From Chloroflexota bacterium (GTDB lineage Bacteria > Chloroflexota > Anaerolineae > Anaerolineales > UBA4823), in assembly GCA_029782365.1 (NCBI GenBank), contig JAKOUW010000168.1, positions 1-64,000 on the forward strand: a stretch of 64,000 nucleotides of DNA, given 5' to 3'. Under the pieces are notes generated by a model. That model worked only from the letters and a program-made list of their open reading frames with translations. It was not told the DNA's origin and ran no database searches. Position numbers and translations under genes: made by a program. Shown piece after piece: positions 34,068 to 42,411 of the stretch (position 1 is its first letter; each line of letters begins with the position of its first letter).

Positions 34068-35477
34068 TCAGGCTGTTTGGATTTCCATGACCATTTTTTC
34101 ACGCAGATACTGGTAGCGTTTTTCTGCCAGCAGAGTCTGAATCAGGGGAGTATAGAAAGGCCCATCGCCCACCAGGCGGATTTTTTCAGGCGTTATCTCA
34201 ACAAACTCAAATTCTTCCAGCGCTTTCCAGACACCCTCAAAATATTGGTAAATGTCGGTATCGAAGGAATCCTGGAATTTCTTGCGGTCCAATTCCATAC
34301 CAAACAAATTGCGCCAGATCAATGAAATCATGAAATCTTCACGTTCGTGCTTGAAACCAACTTCGGTTGGAAAGACACCCCGGTCGATGCGCGCCTTGTA
34401 TTCATCCAGGTTGCGCCAGTTGATAAAGGACCAGGAGTGCCCTTCATCTAAAGCCACGTCGCTGAAGAAAGTGAGAGCGGCGTAGCCCAGGCCCAGGGTA
34501 TCCATGTTATCGAAGCGGTGGGTAACGCCTTCCTCATACCGGCGGCTGAAAGGGTCGCCCGGCTTGCGCCAGTTGTAGGCGGTGATCTGCTGGTAGCCGT
34601 GGCTGATGAGCAGTTCGCGGGCCACTTTGTACATTTCCAGGTTGCTCAGGGTGCTGGGCAGTTCATGGTAGCGGTTGAGGGCGAAATCCGTCGGGCCGCC
34701 CACATTCAGCTCGTAATGGGTGATATCGTACACTCCCCAACTGATAGCGGTTTCCAGGTCTTCGACCATTGTCTTGACGGTCTGTTGGGGCCAGCCAAAA
34801 ATCAGGTCGATATTGGCAGCCAGGCCAAACTCCCTGGCCCACTCCAGGGTTTGAATGACATGTTGGGTCTTCTGCTTGCGACCGCTGAAGCTGTTCAGGC
34901 GCTCATTGACCTGCTGAACGCCCATGCTGATGCGGTTCATTCCCGATTCTTTGATCGCCTGGATTTTCTCCCGCGTGAAGAGCTGGGGAATGCCTTCCAA
35001 GGTGATATCTACATAATCGGGGATGACCGGGAAAAGCGAACGCACCAAATCCATCAGCTCGTGGTATTTCTCGGCTTTGTACAGGTTGGAGGTGCCGCCG
35101 CCAAAGAACACAGCCCCGAGCGGCAAGCCAGAAATACCATCACGATACATGTCCACTTCGCGCTTGAGATATTCAAAGTATCGCTCCAGGTCCACATTTC
35201 CGGTGAAGAGCTCCACCGGGAACAGGCAGTATCCACACTTGCCCGGGTCCGTCTGGATACAGTAGGGCACACCTACGTACAGATTGATCGGGGAGCCCAA
35301 GCCGCGGTCCTGCAGGCGGTGGCGGTCTTCCACCATCTGAGCAACCGGGATGTCCGTCTCGTGCCAGAAACGGGGGGATGGAAAGGCGTGCTGAATCTTA
35401 TTGACCTGCCGACGGTCAAGATTCCTCTCGATGTAATCACGGGCGAAATCTAAATCCACAGCAATTGAGTTTTCCAT
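34068..35477 (-). CDS. HemN-like radical SAM enzyme of the PKS-NRPS cluster
   Basis: 469 residues. The radical SAM region follows the HemN/HemW plan (VFFGGGTSNLY for the GGGTP motif, then GMNRISMGVQQ and LIFGWPQQT). The cluster-binding cysteines are C73, C81 and C84, a CX7CX2C spacing instead of the CX3CX2C of HemN and HemW. A HemN-type C-terminal domain is present. In PKS clusters such proteins are often class C radical SAM methylases or cyclopropanases. It is therefore a likely tailoring enzyme for methylation, C-C bond formation or cyclopropane formation, not heme synthesis. AGGTAAAG precedes the ATG. Confidence 0.8.
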   Translation of the reverse strand: MENSIAVDLDFARDYIERNLDRRQVNKIQHAFPSPRFWHETDIPVAQMVEDRHRLQDRGLGSPINLYVGVPYCIQTDPGKCGYCLFPVELFTGNVDLERYFEYLKREVDMYRDGISGLPLGAVFFGGGTSNLYKAEKYHELMDLVRSLFPVIPDYVDITLEGIPQLFTREKIQAIKESGMNRISMGVQQVNERLNSFSGRKQKTQHVIQTLEWAREFGLAANIDLIFGWPQQTVKTMVEDLETAISWGVYDITHYELNVGGPTDFALNRYHELPSTLSNLEMYKVARELLISHGYQQITAYNWRKPGDPFSRRYEEGVTHRFDNMDTLGLGYAALTFFSDVALDEGHSWSFINWRNLDEYKARIDRGVFPTEVGFKHEREDFMISLIWRNLFGMELDRKKFQDSFDTDIYQYFEGVWKALEEFEFVEITPEKIRLVGDGPFYTPLIQTLLAEKRYQYLREKMVMEIQTA

Positions 35478-35508
35478 TTATCTTTACCTTTATATCTATT
35501 AAGTAAGG

Positions 35509-38500
35509 TCAGTCCGCAGCAGGAACTGGCTCCAGCGCCCGGGCAGGCGCCAGATCAGCAGCCAGCACATCCGTCAAAATATAATTCGCCAGCGATTCAA
35601 TCGACTGGTAATCCAGCCCTTGCATAGGTTTGAAACGGAATTCCAGTTTCTCCTGGATGCGGCGCTGTAATTCGGTGACAAGCAGCGAATCCAGCCCGAT
35701 TTCCAGGAACGCTGTGGAGGGCGGCAGTTTGTCGAGGCTCAGGCCTTCGGCAGCCTGTCCCATGATATCTTTGATTTCGGCGGTCAGCCACTTGGAAAGC
35801 AAGCCAATGCGTTCCCGTCGGGCTAACGGTGCGAGCATGACAACCAGTTCTTTGCGTGATTTAAAGAGCTGCGAAGCGGCGCCGCCGCCAGTTCCTCGAA
35901 CGCTGCCGTCATTACCGCCGTTCAAGGAGGTCATGCGGCGCAGTTCGAGATTTTCGATCTTCACCAGCACTTCACCGTCCTCAGCCATAACACGCAGGTT
36001 GCCCAAAGCAGCACGTCCGTCGCCGTTCGCACTGACGCGCACGCGGCTCCAGGCCTGGCCTGGCAGTGGGCGGCGGATGAAAATTGATTGGATGGCCGTC
36101 TGCACGACAGCGCCTTCACGCCCTTTATTATCAAACATGCCGACGGCCGCGCCCAATGGGTGCAGGCAGCTGTCCAGCAGGATGGCGCTGCGGTACGGAT
36201 CGGATTCATCCACGCCGGGGCCGTTAGCAACCCGGCCATAGGCCTCGCCCGATTGGGGCTGACCCAGCCAGAGCTCACGCACGTTGGCAAAATTTGCGCC
36301 AAAGTCCAGGCCGCTGCTGCGCAGTTCGTTATAGAATGGACCAATTTTTAGTTCAGACACGCGGCCCGCGAGTTCTTTTGCCAGGTCTACTTTCTCCAGG
36401 GCGCTGTCCACTGACAAAATGCGCCCCCTGCAGCAAGTGACTTCGTCGGAGGTGATCATAAAATTGGCTACATCGCGCCCGCGCGTGCTGAACTCCAGAG
36501 TCAGCGTCAATTTTTTCTTGGCCTTGTAAGAAAGCACCAGCGGGCGTTCGAACACCACGTCTTTCAACTCAACCGGGCGCCACTGCTGGCCAGAGGCGGC
36601 GGCAAAACCACGCGCTGCCATTTCCAGGTAACCGGTGCCGGGGAAGATGGTCGTGTCCAGCACGCGGTGATCTGTCCAGGGAATGGAGGTCTTAAAGCTG
36701 TTTTCAAAAACCAGCTTACGAGAGGTATGGCTGACCAGTGTACCCAACAATGGATGCAGTTCGGGCAGGGTGGGAAGTTCCTCGGCCGCGGCGCCCGGGT
36801 TCATCAAGGGGTAATCTGCCGGTCCGACATCCAGGATTCCGGTGGAATTGAGCCAGTATTTCTCCTGCCGGAAAGGGTAGAGCGGAAGAGAGACTCGCTG
36901 ATAAGGCGCACCATCATACAGGCGTTCGACTTTTAACCCGGCCCCAGAGACATACAGCGCCGCCAGGCTGCCGAGCAGGTTAGTATTGTCGTTTCTATCG
37001 CGCTTCAAGGTGGGAATAATCTGCAGATTCGGCGCGTCAAAGGCAGTCACCACGGCCGGCGTTAAGGCAGGATGGGGGCCAATTTCAACCAGAATGGTGC
37101 AGCCAGCCTCGATGATCTTCTCCATGCCCTGGTGGAACAACACGGCCTGGCGCACCTGAGTGCTCCAGTAATTGGCGGGCACATCATCATTGAAAAAGTC
37201 GCCAGTAGTATTGGAAGCGATGGGCAGGGAGGCAGGATGGATGCGCATGGATGTGGCAGCCTGTGTTAGTTCATCCAGGATCGGATCCATCAGCGGAGAG
37301 TGGAAAGCGTGCGAAACTTCCAATTCCTTGGTCTTGCGCCCGGCAGCCTGGGCCAGCTCATCCACGGCCGCGACAGCCTCAGCAGTGCCCGAGACCACCA
37401 CCGCACGCGGCCCATTCACCGTGGCAATCGAGATTTCATTCTCACGGCCCTGCACCCACTTCTGCACCTGTTCCAAGGCTGCGCCGATGGCTAACATTTT
37501 GCCGCCGGCAGGCAGCTGGCCCATCAGGCGGCCGCGGGTGACCACAAAAAGGGCAGCATCTTCCAGGTCGAGCATGCCAGCCACGCAGGCGGCTACCAGC
37601 TCGCCAATACTGTGTCCGATGACATAATCTGGCTTTATACCCCAATGGCCAAGCAGGTCGGCCAGGGCATATTCGATGGCAAAGAGCGCCGGCTGGACAT
37701 ATCGGGTGTTCTCAAGGTATTCGGCTGATTTTTCCCCAAACAGCACATCCAACAGCGGCACTCCTAACACAGGGTCGATCACCTCAGCCACGCGACGCAG
37801 GGCGGCGGCAAAGACTGGCTCAGTGTTGTACAGCTCCTGGCCCATACCGGCATATTGAGCGCCCTGTCCGGTAAACATGAAAGCCAGGCGCGGCCGGATG
37901 CGGGATAGGCCCTGTCCTACCGCCAGTCCTTGGGGAGTGCGGCCCATCCGCCAGGTGGAAAGCTTGTTCTTTATATCTTCGCGCTGCGAGCCGACCACCG
38001 CCAAACGGTAGTTGTGCTGAGTGCGGTCGAGGGCGGCAGAATAGAGGAGATCGCGCAGTGAGTGTGTGTCGTCTTTTTCCAGGAAAGCTACCCATTTGTC
38101 GGCCAGGTCTTCGAGTGCTGCCGCTGACTTAGCCGAGATGAGCAGCATGCCGCCGTCGCGCGCCATCAGGCCCGAGGGCTCCTGCGGCGCGTGGCCATTG
38201 CTGGAAATGGGGGCCTCCTGCAGAATGGCATGTGCATTGGTGCCGCTGTAGCCAAAAGAGTTGATGCTGGCGAGACGCGGCTGACCGTTGCGATGCCAGG
38301 GGATGCGCCGGGTGGCAACCTGGATGGGTGCTCGCCCCAGATTGATCCCAGGATTAAGCTGTTTGAAATGGATGCTGGGCAGAATTTCTTCATTCTTCAA
38401 AGACAAGGCGGCCTTCACCAGGCCAAGCAGGCCTGCGCTTGCTTCGAGATGACCAAAATTGCTCTTGACAGAGCCAACATACAGCGGATTTTCACTGGGA

Positions 38501-39537
38501 CGGTTGGGGCCAAACACATTGACAATAGCGCTCATTTCAATCGGGTCGCCCACCGGTGTGCCAGTGCCGTGCGCTTCCAAATAGCCGATATCATTGGGGC
38601 TCAGCCCGGTGCGCGCCAGCGCGCTGCGGATCACTTTTTCCTGGCTGCGTCCATTGGGCGCGGTTAAGGCTGGGGTATGTCCATCCTGGTTGACTGCCGT
38701 GCCAACAATGCTGGCATAGATGCGATCACCGCGCTCGATTGCCTGCGACTGGCGGCGAAGCACCACCGCCACGCAGCCTTCGCCGCGAATATAACCATCT
38801 GCCGAAGCATCAAAAGCCGCGCAGCGCCCGAGGCGCGACATTAAGCCAACTTTCGAAAAGGCGATGTGCAGGCCCGGATGCAACATGACATTTACGCCCA
38901 CCACAATGGCGGTATCACAATCGCCAGAAAGGATGCTCTGGCGAGCCAGATGCAGGGCCACCAGGGAACTGGAGCAAGCGGTATCTACCGTCAGGCAAGG
39001 GCCTTCCAGGCCTAGAAAATGCGAAATTCGTCCGGCCGAAATGCTCATCGCATCGCCCATCGCATCGTAGCCGGTAATGCCCAGCGGGCCTTCGTAAATA
39101 CCCTTCAACTGCGAATAACCGTTGGTATTCATCATCGCCAGGAACACACCGGTGTTACTGTTCATCAGCTCTTCTGCGGGCTGGCCAGCATCTTCCAGGG
39201 CATGCCACACAATTTCCAGCACCAGGCGCTGCTGAGGGTCCATGCGCAAGGCCTCCGCATCCGAGATACCGAAGAAGCCAGCGTCAAACGTATTGATATC
39301 TTCGATAAAACCGCCTTTGCGTACGTAGGTCTTACCCGGCGTCATCGGATCTGGATCGTAAAAAGCTTCCACATTCCAGCGCGAGCGAGGCACATCCGAG
39401 ACCATGTCCCTGCCTTCGCGCAGCGCGGAGATTAAATCGGCGGGGGAATCTATATTTCCTGGCAGTTTACAGCCGATACCAACCAGTGAAATAGGCTCTG
39501 CGCCACCAATTGTGTTTTCTTGCAAATTGAATGACAT
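35509..39537 (-). CDS. Type I polyketide synthase, KS-AT-DH-ACP
   Basis: 1342 residues from the ATG at 39537, chosen for GGAGAG 7 bases upstream. The ketosynthase (14-440) has C188 in DTACSSS, H323 in EAHGTGT and H363 in SNFGHLE. The acyltransferase (550-850) has GHSIGE (Ser643) and HAFH (743-746), which favours malonyl-CoA. The dehydratase (927-1205) has H957, but the motif is HRVLDTTIFP with Asp in place of the Gly, and D1122 in LLDSCLHP. The carrier has Ser1284 (EIGLDSLL). No KR, ER or thioesterase is present. It starts the operon and probably makes a short, perhaps iteratively built, acyl chain for the downstream NRPS. Confidence 0.93.
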   Translation of the reverse strand: MSFNLQENTIGGAEPISLVGIGCKLPGNIDSPADLISALREGRDMVSDVPRSRWNVEAFYDPDPMTPGKTYVRKGGFIEDINTFDAGFFGISDAEALRMDPQQRLVLEIVWHALEDAGQPAEELMNSNTGVFLAMMNTNGYSQLKGIYEGPLGITGYDAMGDAMSISAGRISHFLGLEGPCLTVDTACSSSLVALHLARQSILSGDCDTAIVVGVNVMLHPGLHIAFSKVGLMSRLGRCAAFDASADGYIRGEGCVAVVLRRQSQAIERGDRIYASIVGTAVNQDGHTPALTAPNGRSQEKVIRSALARTGLSPNDIGYLEAHGTGTPVGDPIEMSAIVNVFGPNRPSENPLYVGSVKSNFGHLEASAGLLGLVKAALSLKNEEILPSIHFKQLNPGINLGRAPIQVATRRIPWHRNGQPRLASINSFGYSGTNAHAILQEAPISSNGHAPQEPSGLMARDGGMLLISAKSAAALEDLADKWVAFLEKDDTHSLRDLLYSAALDRTQHNYRLAVVGSQREDIKNKLSTWRMGRTPQGLAVGQGLSRIRPRLAFMFTGQGAQYAGMGQELYNTEPVFAAALRRVAEVIDPVLGVPLLDVLFGEKSAEYLENTRYVQPALFAIEYALADLLGHWGIKPDYVIGHSIGELVAACVAGMLDLEDAALFVVTRGRLMGQLPAGGKMLAIGAALEQVQKWVQGRENEISIATVNGPRAVVVSGTAEAVAAVDELAQAAGRKTKELEVSHAFHSPLMDPILDELTQAATSMRIHPASLPIASNTTGDFFNDDVPANYWSTQVRQAVLFHQGMEKIIEAGCTILVEIGPHPALTPAVVTAFDAPNLQIIPTLKRDRNDNTNLLGSLAALYVSGAGLKVERLYDGAPYQRVSLPLYPFRQEKYWLNSTGILDVGPADYPLMNPGAAAEELPTLPELHPLLGTLVSHTSRKLVFENSFKTSIPWTDHRVLDTTIFPGTGYLEMAARGFAAASGQQWRPVELKDVVFERPLVLSYKAKKKLTLTLEFSTRGRDVANFMITSDEVTCCRGRILSVDSALEKVDLAKELAGRVSELKIGPFYNELRSSGLDFGANFANVRELWLGQPQSGEAYGRVANGPGVDESDPYRSAILLDSCLHPLGAAVGMFDNKGREGAVVQTAIQSIFIRRPLPGQAWSRVRVSANGDGRAALGNLRVMAEDGEVLVKIENLELRRMTSLNGGNDGSVRGTGGGAASQLFKSRKELVVMLAPLARRERIGLLSKWLTAEIKDIMGQAAEGLSLDKLPPSTAFLEIGLDSLLVTELQRRIQEKLEFRFKPMQGLDYQSIESLANYILTDVLAADLAPARALEPVPAAD

Positions 39538-39676
39538 ACGCTCTCTCCAGTTTATGGTTAAATTATCCAAAGAGATACTTTAATTTTTATTAATCAATGA
39601 CACATATTAAATATAAAACAAGACCCCATAAATTATTGTTTTGGGGTAAAATTTATCATATATCTAACAATCTTAT

Positions 39677-39705
39677 TTGTCAATGCTGAAAAATTAAGAT
39701 ATTCT
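39677..39705 (+). promoter_or_regulatory. Sigma-70-type promoter for the 39.7-47.9 kb operon
   Basis: TTGTCA (39677-39682) and TATTCT (39700-39705) are separated by 17 bases, in the AT-rich gap between the divergent PKS gene and the small charged-protein genes. Transcription would start near 39712, giving a leader of about 38 bases before GAGGAG and the ATG at 39750. A hairpin ACCCCA (39623-39628)/TGGGGT (39642-39647) lies in the same gap. No equally good promoter was seen for the PKS direction. Confidence 0.5.
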
Positions 39706-39749
39706 TGAGAAAAATTCATAATTTCAAAAGCTGGAAAATGAGGAGAAGA

Positions 39750-40013
39750 ATGGCAGAATCTTCAGAAACAAAAACATCCGAAATGACTCAACCTATCGTA
39801 ATTGATCTCGGCAGCCAGAAACCAGGCAATATCAAAGATCTCAAAAAGGGCAAAGGCGAATTATGGGATGAGGTGCTTAATGTAGTCGATGAGACCAGGG
39901 AAATGCTTGGCGCCGAAGCAGATGGCAAAGTATTTGTTCCAGTTATTTTAATTTACAAGAAGAAGATCAAACGCAAAGGCTTAGAAAAATTGGTTTTCCC
40001 CCTGATGAAATGA
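39750..40013 (+). CDS. Small DUF6200-like protein
   Basis: 87 residues from the ATG at 39750, chosen because GAGGAGAAG lies directly upstream. The core reads QPIVIDLGSQKPGNIKDLKKGKGELWDEV in two parts, then a strand VFVPVILIYKKKIKRK. This is the pattern I associate with DUF6200 proteins: a short basic strand-helix-strand protein with no catalytic motif. It is followed 7 bases later by another small charged protein, and then by two UbiB-type kinases. Function is unknown. Confidence 0.55.
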   Translation: MAESSETKTSEMTQPIVIDLGSQKPGNIKDLKKGKGELWDEVLNVVDETREMLGAEADGKVFVPVILIYKKKIKRKGLEKLVFPLMK

Positions 40014-40020
40014 GGTTGCT

Positions 40021-40497
40021 ATGAGCGATGAAAATCAGAACAAGCTTAGTCTTATGAACCGTTCAAACAGCCACCCAGACGAGACCGTGAAGCCGATTGT
40101 CTTGAAACTCAAAAAGGGTGGAAAAAAGCGCAATAAAAAAGAAGAAGCCAGTGCGCCCGAGGGCGGCTCTGAAAGAAAGATGAAATATACCCGCGGGCTC
40201 AGGGATATCCAGAAGCTGGATGAAAACATGGTGAGCATTGCCAGAAAAGCCAGCAAGGCTGTCTCGAAAGGCATGGATGTGTACGAACGCGAACGCAACC
40301 AGTCTGCACGAGCAAAGACGGACGGGGCAATCGAGGATTTTATCAACAACACCGCCAAGGCTGGCAGCGCCGCGCTGAAAGAAGCTGCTGATATACCTGT
40401 GGATATTGCCGAAGCAGTCAACCCAATCAGCTACCGCAAACGAATGCGCCGCAGCCTGCGCCGTGCTTCCAAGTTTATCCGCCTCTGGCGGATTTAA
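40021..40497 (+). CDS. Basic helical protein of unknown function
   Basis: 158 residues. The N-terminal half holds a Lys-rich stretch (VLKLKKGGKKRNKKEE). The second half is one long helical region (SIARKASKAVSKGMDVYERE, then KTDGAIEDFINNTAKAG) that ends in an Arg-rich tail (YRKRMRRSLRRASKFIR). Both its PIVLKLKKG segment and the preceding protein's PIVIDLG segment share the same short strand, so the two may interact. The helical part is phasin-like in composition, but nothing nearby encodes polyhydroxyalkanoate synthesis. Confidence 0.5.
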   Translation: MSDENQNKLSLMNRSNSHPDETVKPIVLKLKKGGKKRNKKEEASAPEGGSERKMKYTRGLRDIQKLDENMVSIARKASKAVSKGMDVYERERNQSARAKTDGAIEDFINNTAKAGSAALKEAADIPVDIAEAVNPISYRKRMRRSLRRASKFIRLWRI

Positions 40498-40554
40498 TAG
40501 TCTGATCAACCACCAGTGAGCTTTCGAGAACTGATGGTTTGATTCGTTACCGGC

Positions 40555-42405
40555 TTGGACAACCTCACTGAACCTGTACACATAAAAGAAGGCCCTGGCT
40601 CATTGGCAGCTTTGCCGCGCCGGCAGATGATCAAGGTTTCCATTGAAGACACTGAGCTGCCGCAAATGCGTTTTGTGGCTTTTCCGACCAATACGTTACG
40701 CGCCATCCGGTGTTTCTTTACCTGGCTCCAACTGCTGGTAATTTTTGCCGCTAACGTGATATTTGATAAGCTGCGCAGTCGGGACAATGTCAGGCAGCGC
40801 GCCAGGCGTTTGCGGCGCGCCTTTGAACGGGCGGGGGGCTCGTTCGTGAAGATGGGCATTCACCTGTCGCTGCGAGTCGATTTAATATCCTGGGTTTACA
40901 GCGACGAGCTTTCCCATATGATCGATCGGATGAAGCCTTTTCCTGTGGAACAGGCAATTGCGATCATCGAGCGCACCACCAAAAAACCTCTTTCGGCCAG
41001 TTTTGCCCAGTTTGATCCAGAGCCAATTTATTCCAACTCAGTAGCTTGCATTTACCAGGCTGTCCTGCATACCGGTGAAAAAGTCGCCGTTAAAGTGCGC
41101 CGCCCTGGGATTGGGGAGCAGTTCATGGCGGAACTAAAAGCCTTTGAATGGCTCCTGATTACAGCTGAACTGCTGACGATCTTTCGCCCTGGTTTCACCC
41201 AGGGCATGCGTGACGAAATCCGCAACATGCTGTTGGAAGAGCTGGATTTTGTCCAGGAAGCCCGCCGCCAGGATGCTTTCAAGCGCGCTGCAGATCAGTC
41301 GCGCAAGAGGTTCTTTTCTTCTCCCCAAATTTACCTGGATCTCTCTGGCGAAGAAGTCGTAGTGAACGGCTTTGCCAGTGGTATGTGGCTGTGGGAGCTC
41401 CTGGTCGGCATCGAGCAGGGCCACGCAGGCTACCTGGAGCACGCCCGCGAGCTGAATATAGATCCCAAGAAAGTTGCCAAGAGACTCTTGTGGGTAAATT
41501 ATTGGGCCAGGGAAGAAAATCTTTTCTTCCATGCTGATCCGAATTCGCACAACATTATCGTCGGTCAGGACAGTAAGCTATATTTCATCGACTTTTCAAC
41601 CACCGGTACCCTCAGCCGCTCCCGCCAGCAAGCGCTGCGCCAAAACCTGCATTATGCCTGGCAGCGCGATCCGCAGAACATGGCGCGCGCCTTGCTTATT
41701 CTCATGGAGCCGCTGCCACCGATTGATTTGATCGAATTGACCCAAGAATTGGAAACGTATAATTGGCAGTTATTGTATGCATTGGAAGCCGATCCTTGCA
41801 GTGTGCCGTGGCAGGAGCGCACCTCAGCCATCCAGTGGATTGGAATGGTCCGCCTGGCTCGCAAGTTTGGGATTACGATCGACATTGAAGTGCTGCGCCT
41901 GCTGCGCGCAACATTGTTGCTCGAATCCCAGGCTGTACGCCTGGATCCTGAAATTAATTTCGTGCACGCATTCCGGCGTTTTGATCGCTACAAGGCTGAA
42001 CAAGCACGGCGGCGCGTCACCGAGAACGTTTTGGACCGTCTGGAGGGCAAATCGAACGAGCAAGTTGTTCTTCGTTTGGACCGGGTTTTCCAAACTGTAG
42101 AAGGCCTGCTCTTTCGCACCATGCATATGTTTTCATTGCCCACGGTCAATTTCAACGTGTTAATGAGCAAATGGTCCTTTGCTGTGTATATCCTGGTGCG
42201 TTTCGCTGCCCAGGTACTCACTTTGACCGGTGTGATGGCGGGTTTGCTTGTGGCAAATGATTATCTGTACAGGCTTGGCCCGCTGGATGGGCGCGCGGCG
42301 ATCGCCAGCACCATTGCAAACCCTATCTATCAAATCATCTTGCTGATGCTGGTATTTATCAGCGGCCGTACAGTTTTATTCCGTATGGATGACAAAGATG
42401 TGTAA
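40555..42405 (+). CDS. AarF/UbiB-family protein with degenerate kinase motifs
   Basis: 616 residues if a TTG at 40555 is used; an ATG at 40627 is the alternative, and neither has a clear ribosome binding site. The UbiB plan is present: FVKMGIHLSLR where the family has KxGQ, YSNSVACIYQA for the Ala-rich loop, LLEELDFVQEA, FHADPNSHNII for the catalytic loop, and IDFSTTG for DFG. The Gln of KxGQ and the Gly of DFG are changed, so ATPase activity may be reduced or lost. Two C-terminal membrane helices follow. It lies 6 bases before a canonical paralogue, which suggests a pair with one active and one regulatory member. Confidence 0.85.
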   Translation: MDNLTEPVHIKEGPGSLAALPRRQMIKVSIEDTELPQMRFVAFPTNTLRAIRCFFTWLQLLVIFAANVIFDKLRSRDNVRQRARRLRRAFERAGGSFVKMGIHLSLRVDLISWVYSDELSHMIDRMKPFPVEQAIAIIERTTKKPLSASFAQFDPEPIYSNSVACIYQAVLHTGEKVAVKVRRPGIGEQFMAELKAFEWLLITAELLTIFRPGFTQGMRDEIRNMLLEELDFVQEARRQDAFKRAADQSRKRFFSSPQIYLDLSGEEVVVNGFASGMWLWELLVGIEQGHAGYLEHARELNIDPKKVAKRLLWVNYWAREENLFFHADPNSHNIIVGQDSKLYFIDFSTTGTLSRSRQQALRQNLHYAWQRDPQNMARALLILMEPLPPIDLIELTQELETYNWQLLYALEADPCSVPWQERTSAIQWIGMVRLARKFGITIDIEVLRLLRATLLLESQAVRLDPEINFVHAFRRFDRYKAEQARRRVTENVLDRLEGKSNEQVVLRLDRVFQTVEGLLFRTMHMFSLPTVNFNVLMSKWSFAVYILVRFAAQVLTLTGVMAGLLVANDYLYRLGPLDGRAAIASTIANPIYQIILLMLVFISGRTVLFRMDDKDV

Positions 42406-42411
42406 TCCTCG

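Noticed and set aside
34068..35477. Oxygen-independent coproporphyrinogen oxidase (HemN) for heme synthesis
   Set aside because: The cysteine spacing is not that of HemN, no other heme gene is near, and the gene is embedded between PKS and NRPS genes in one operon.
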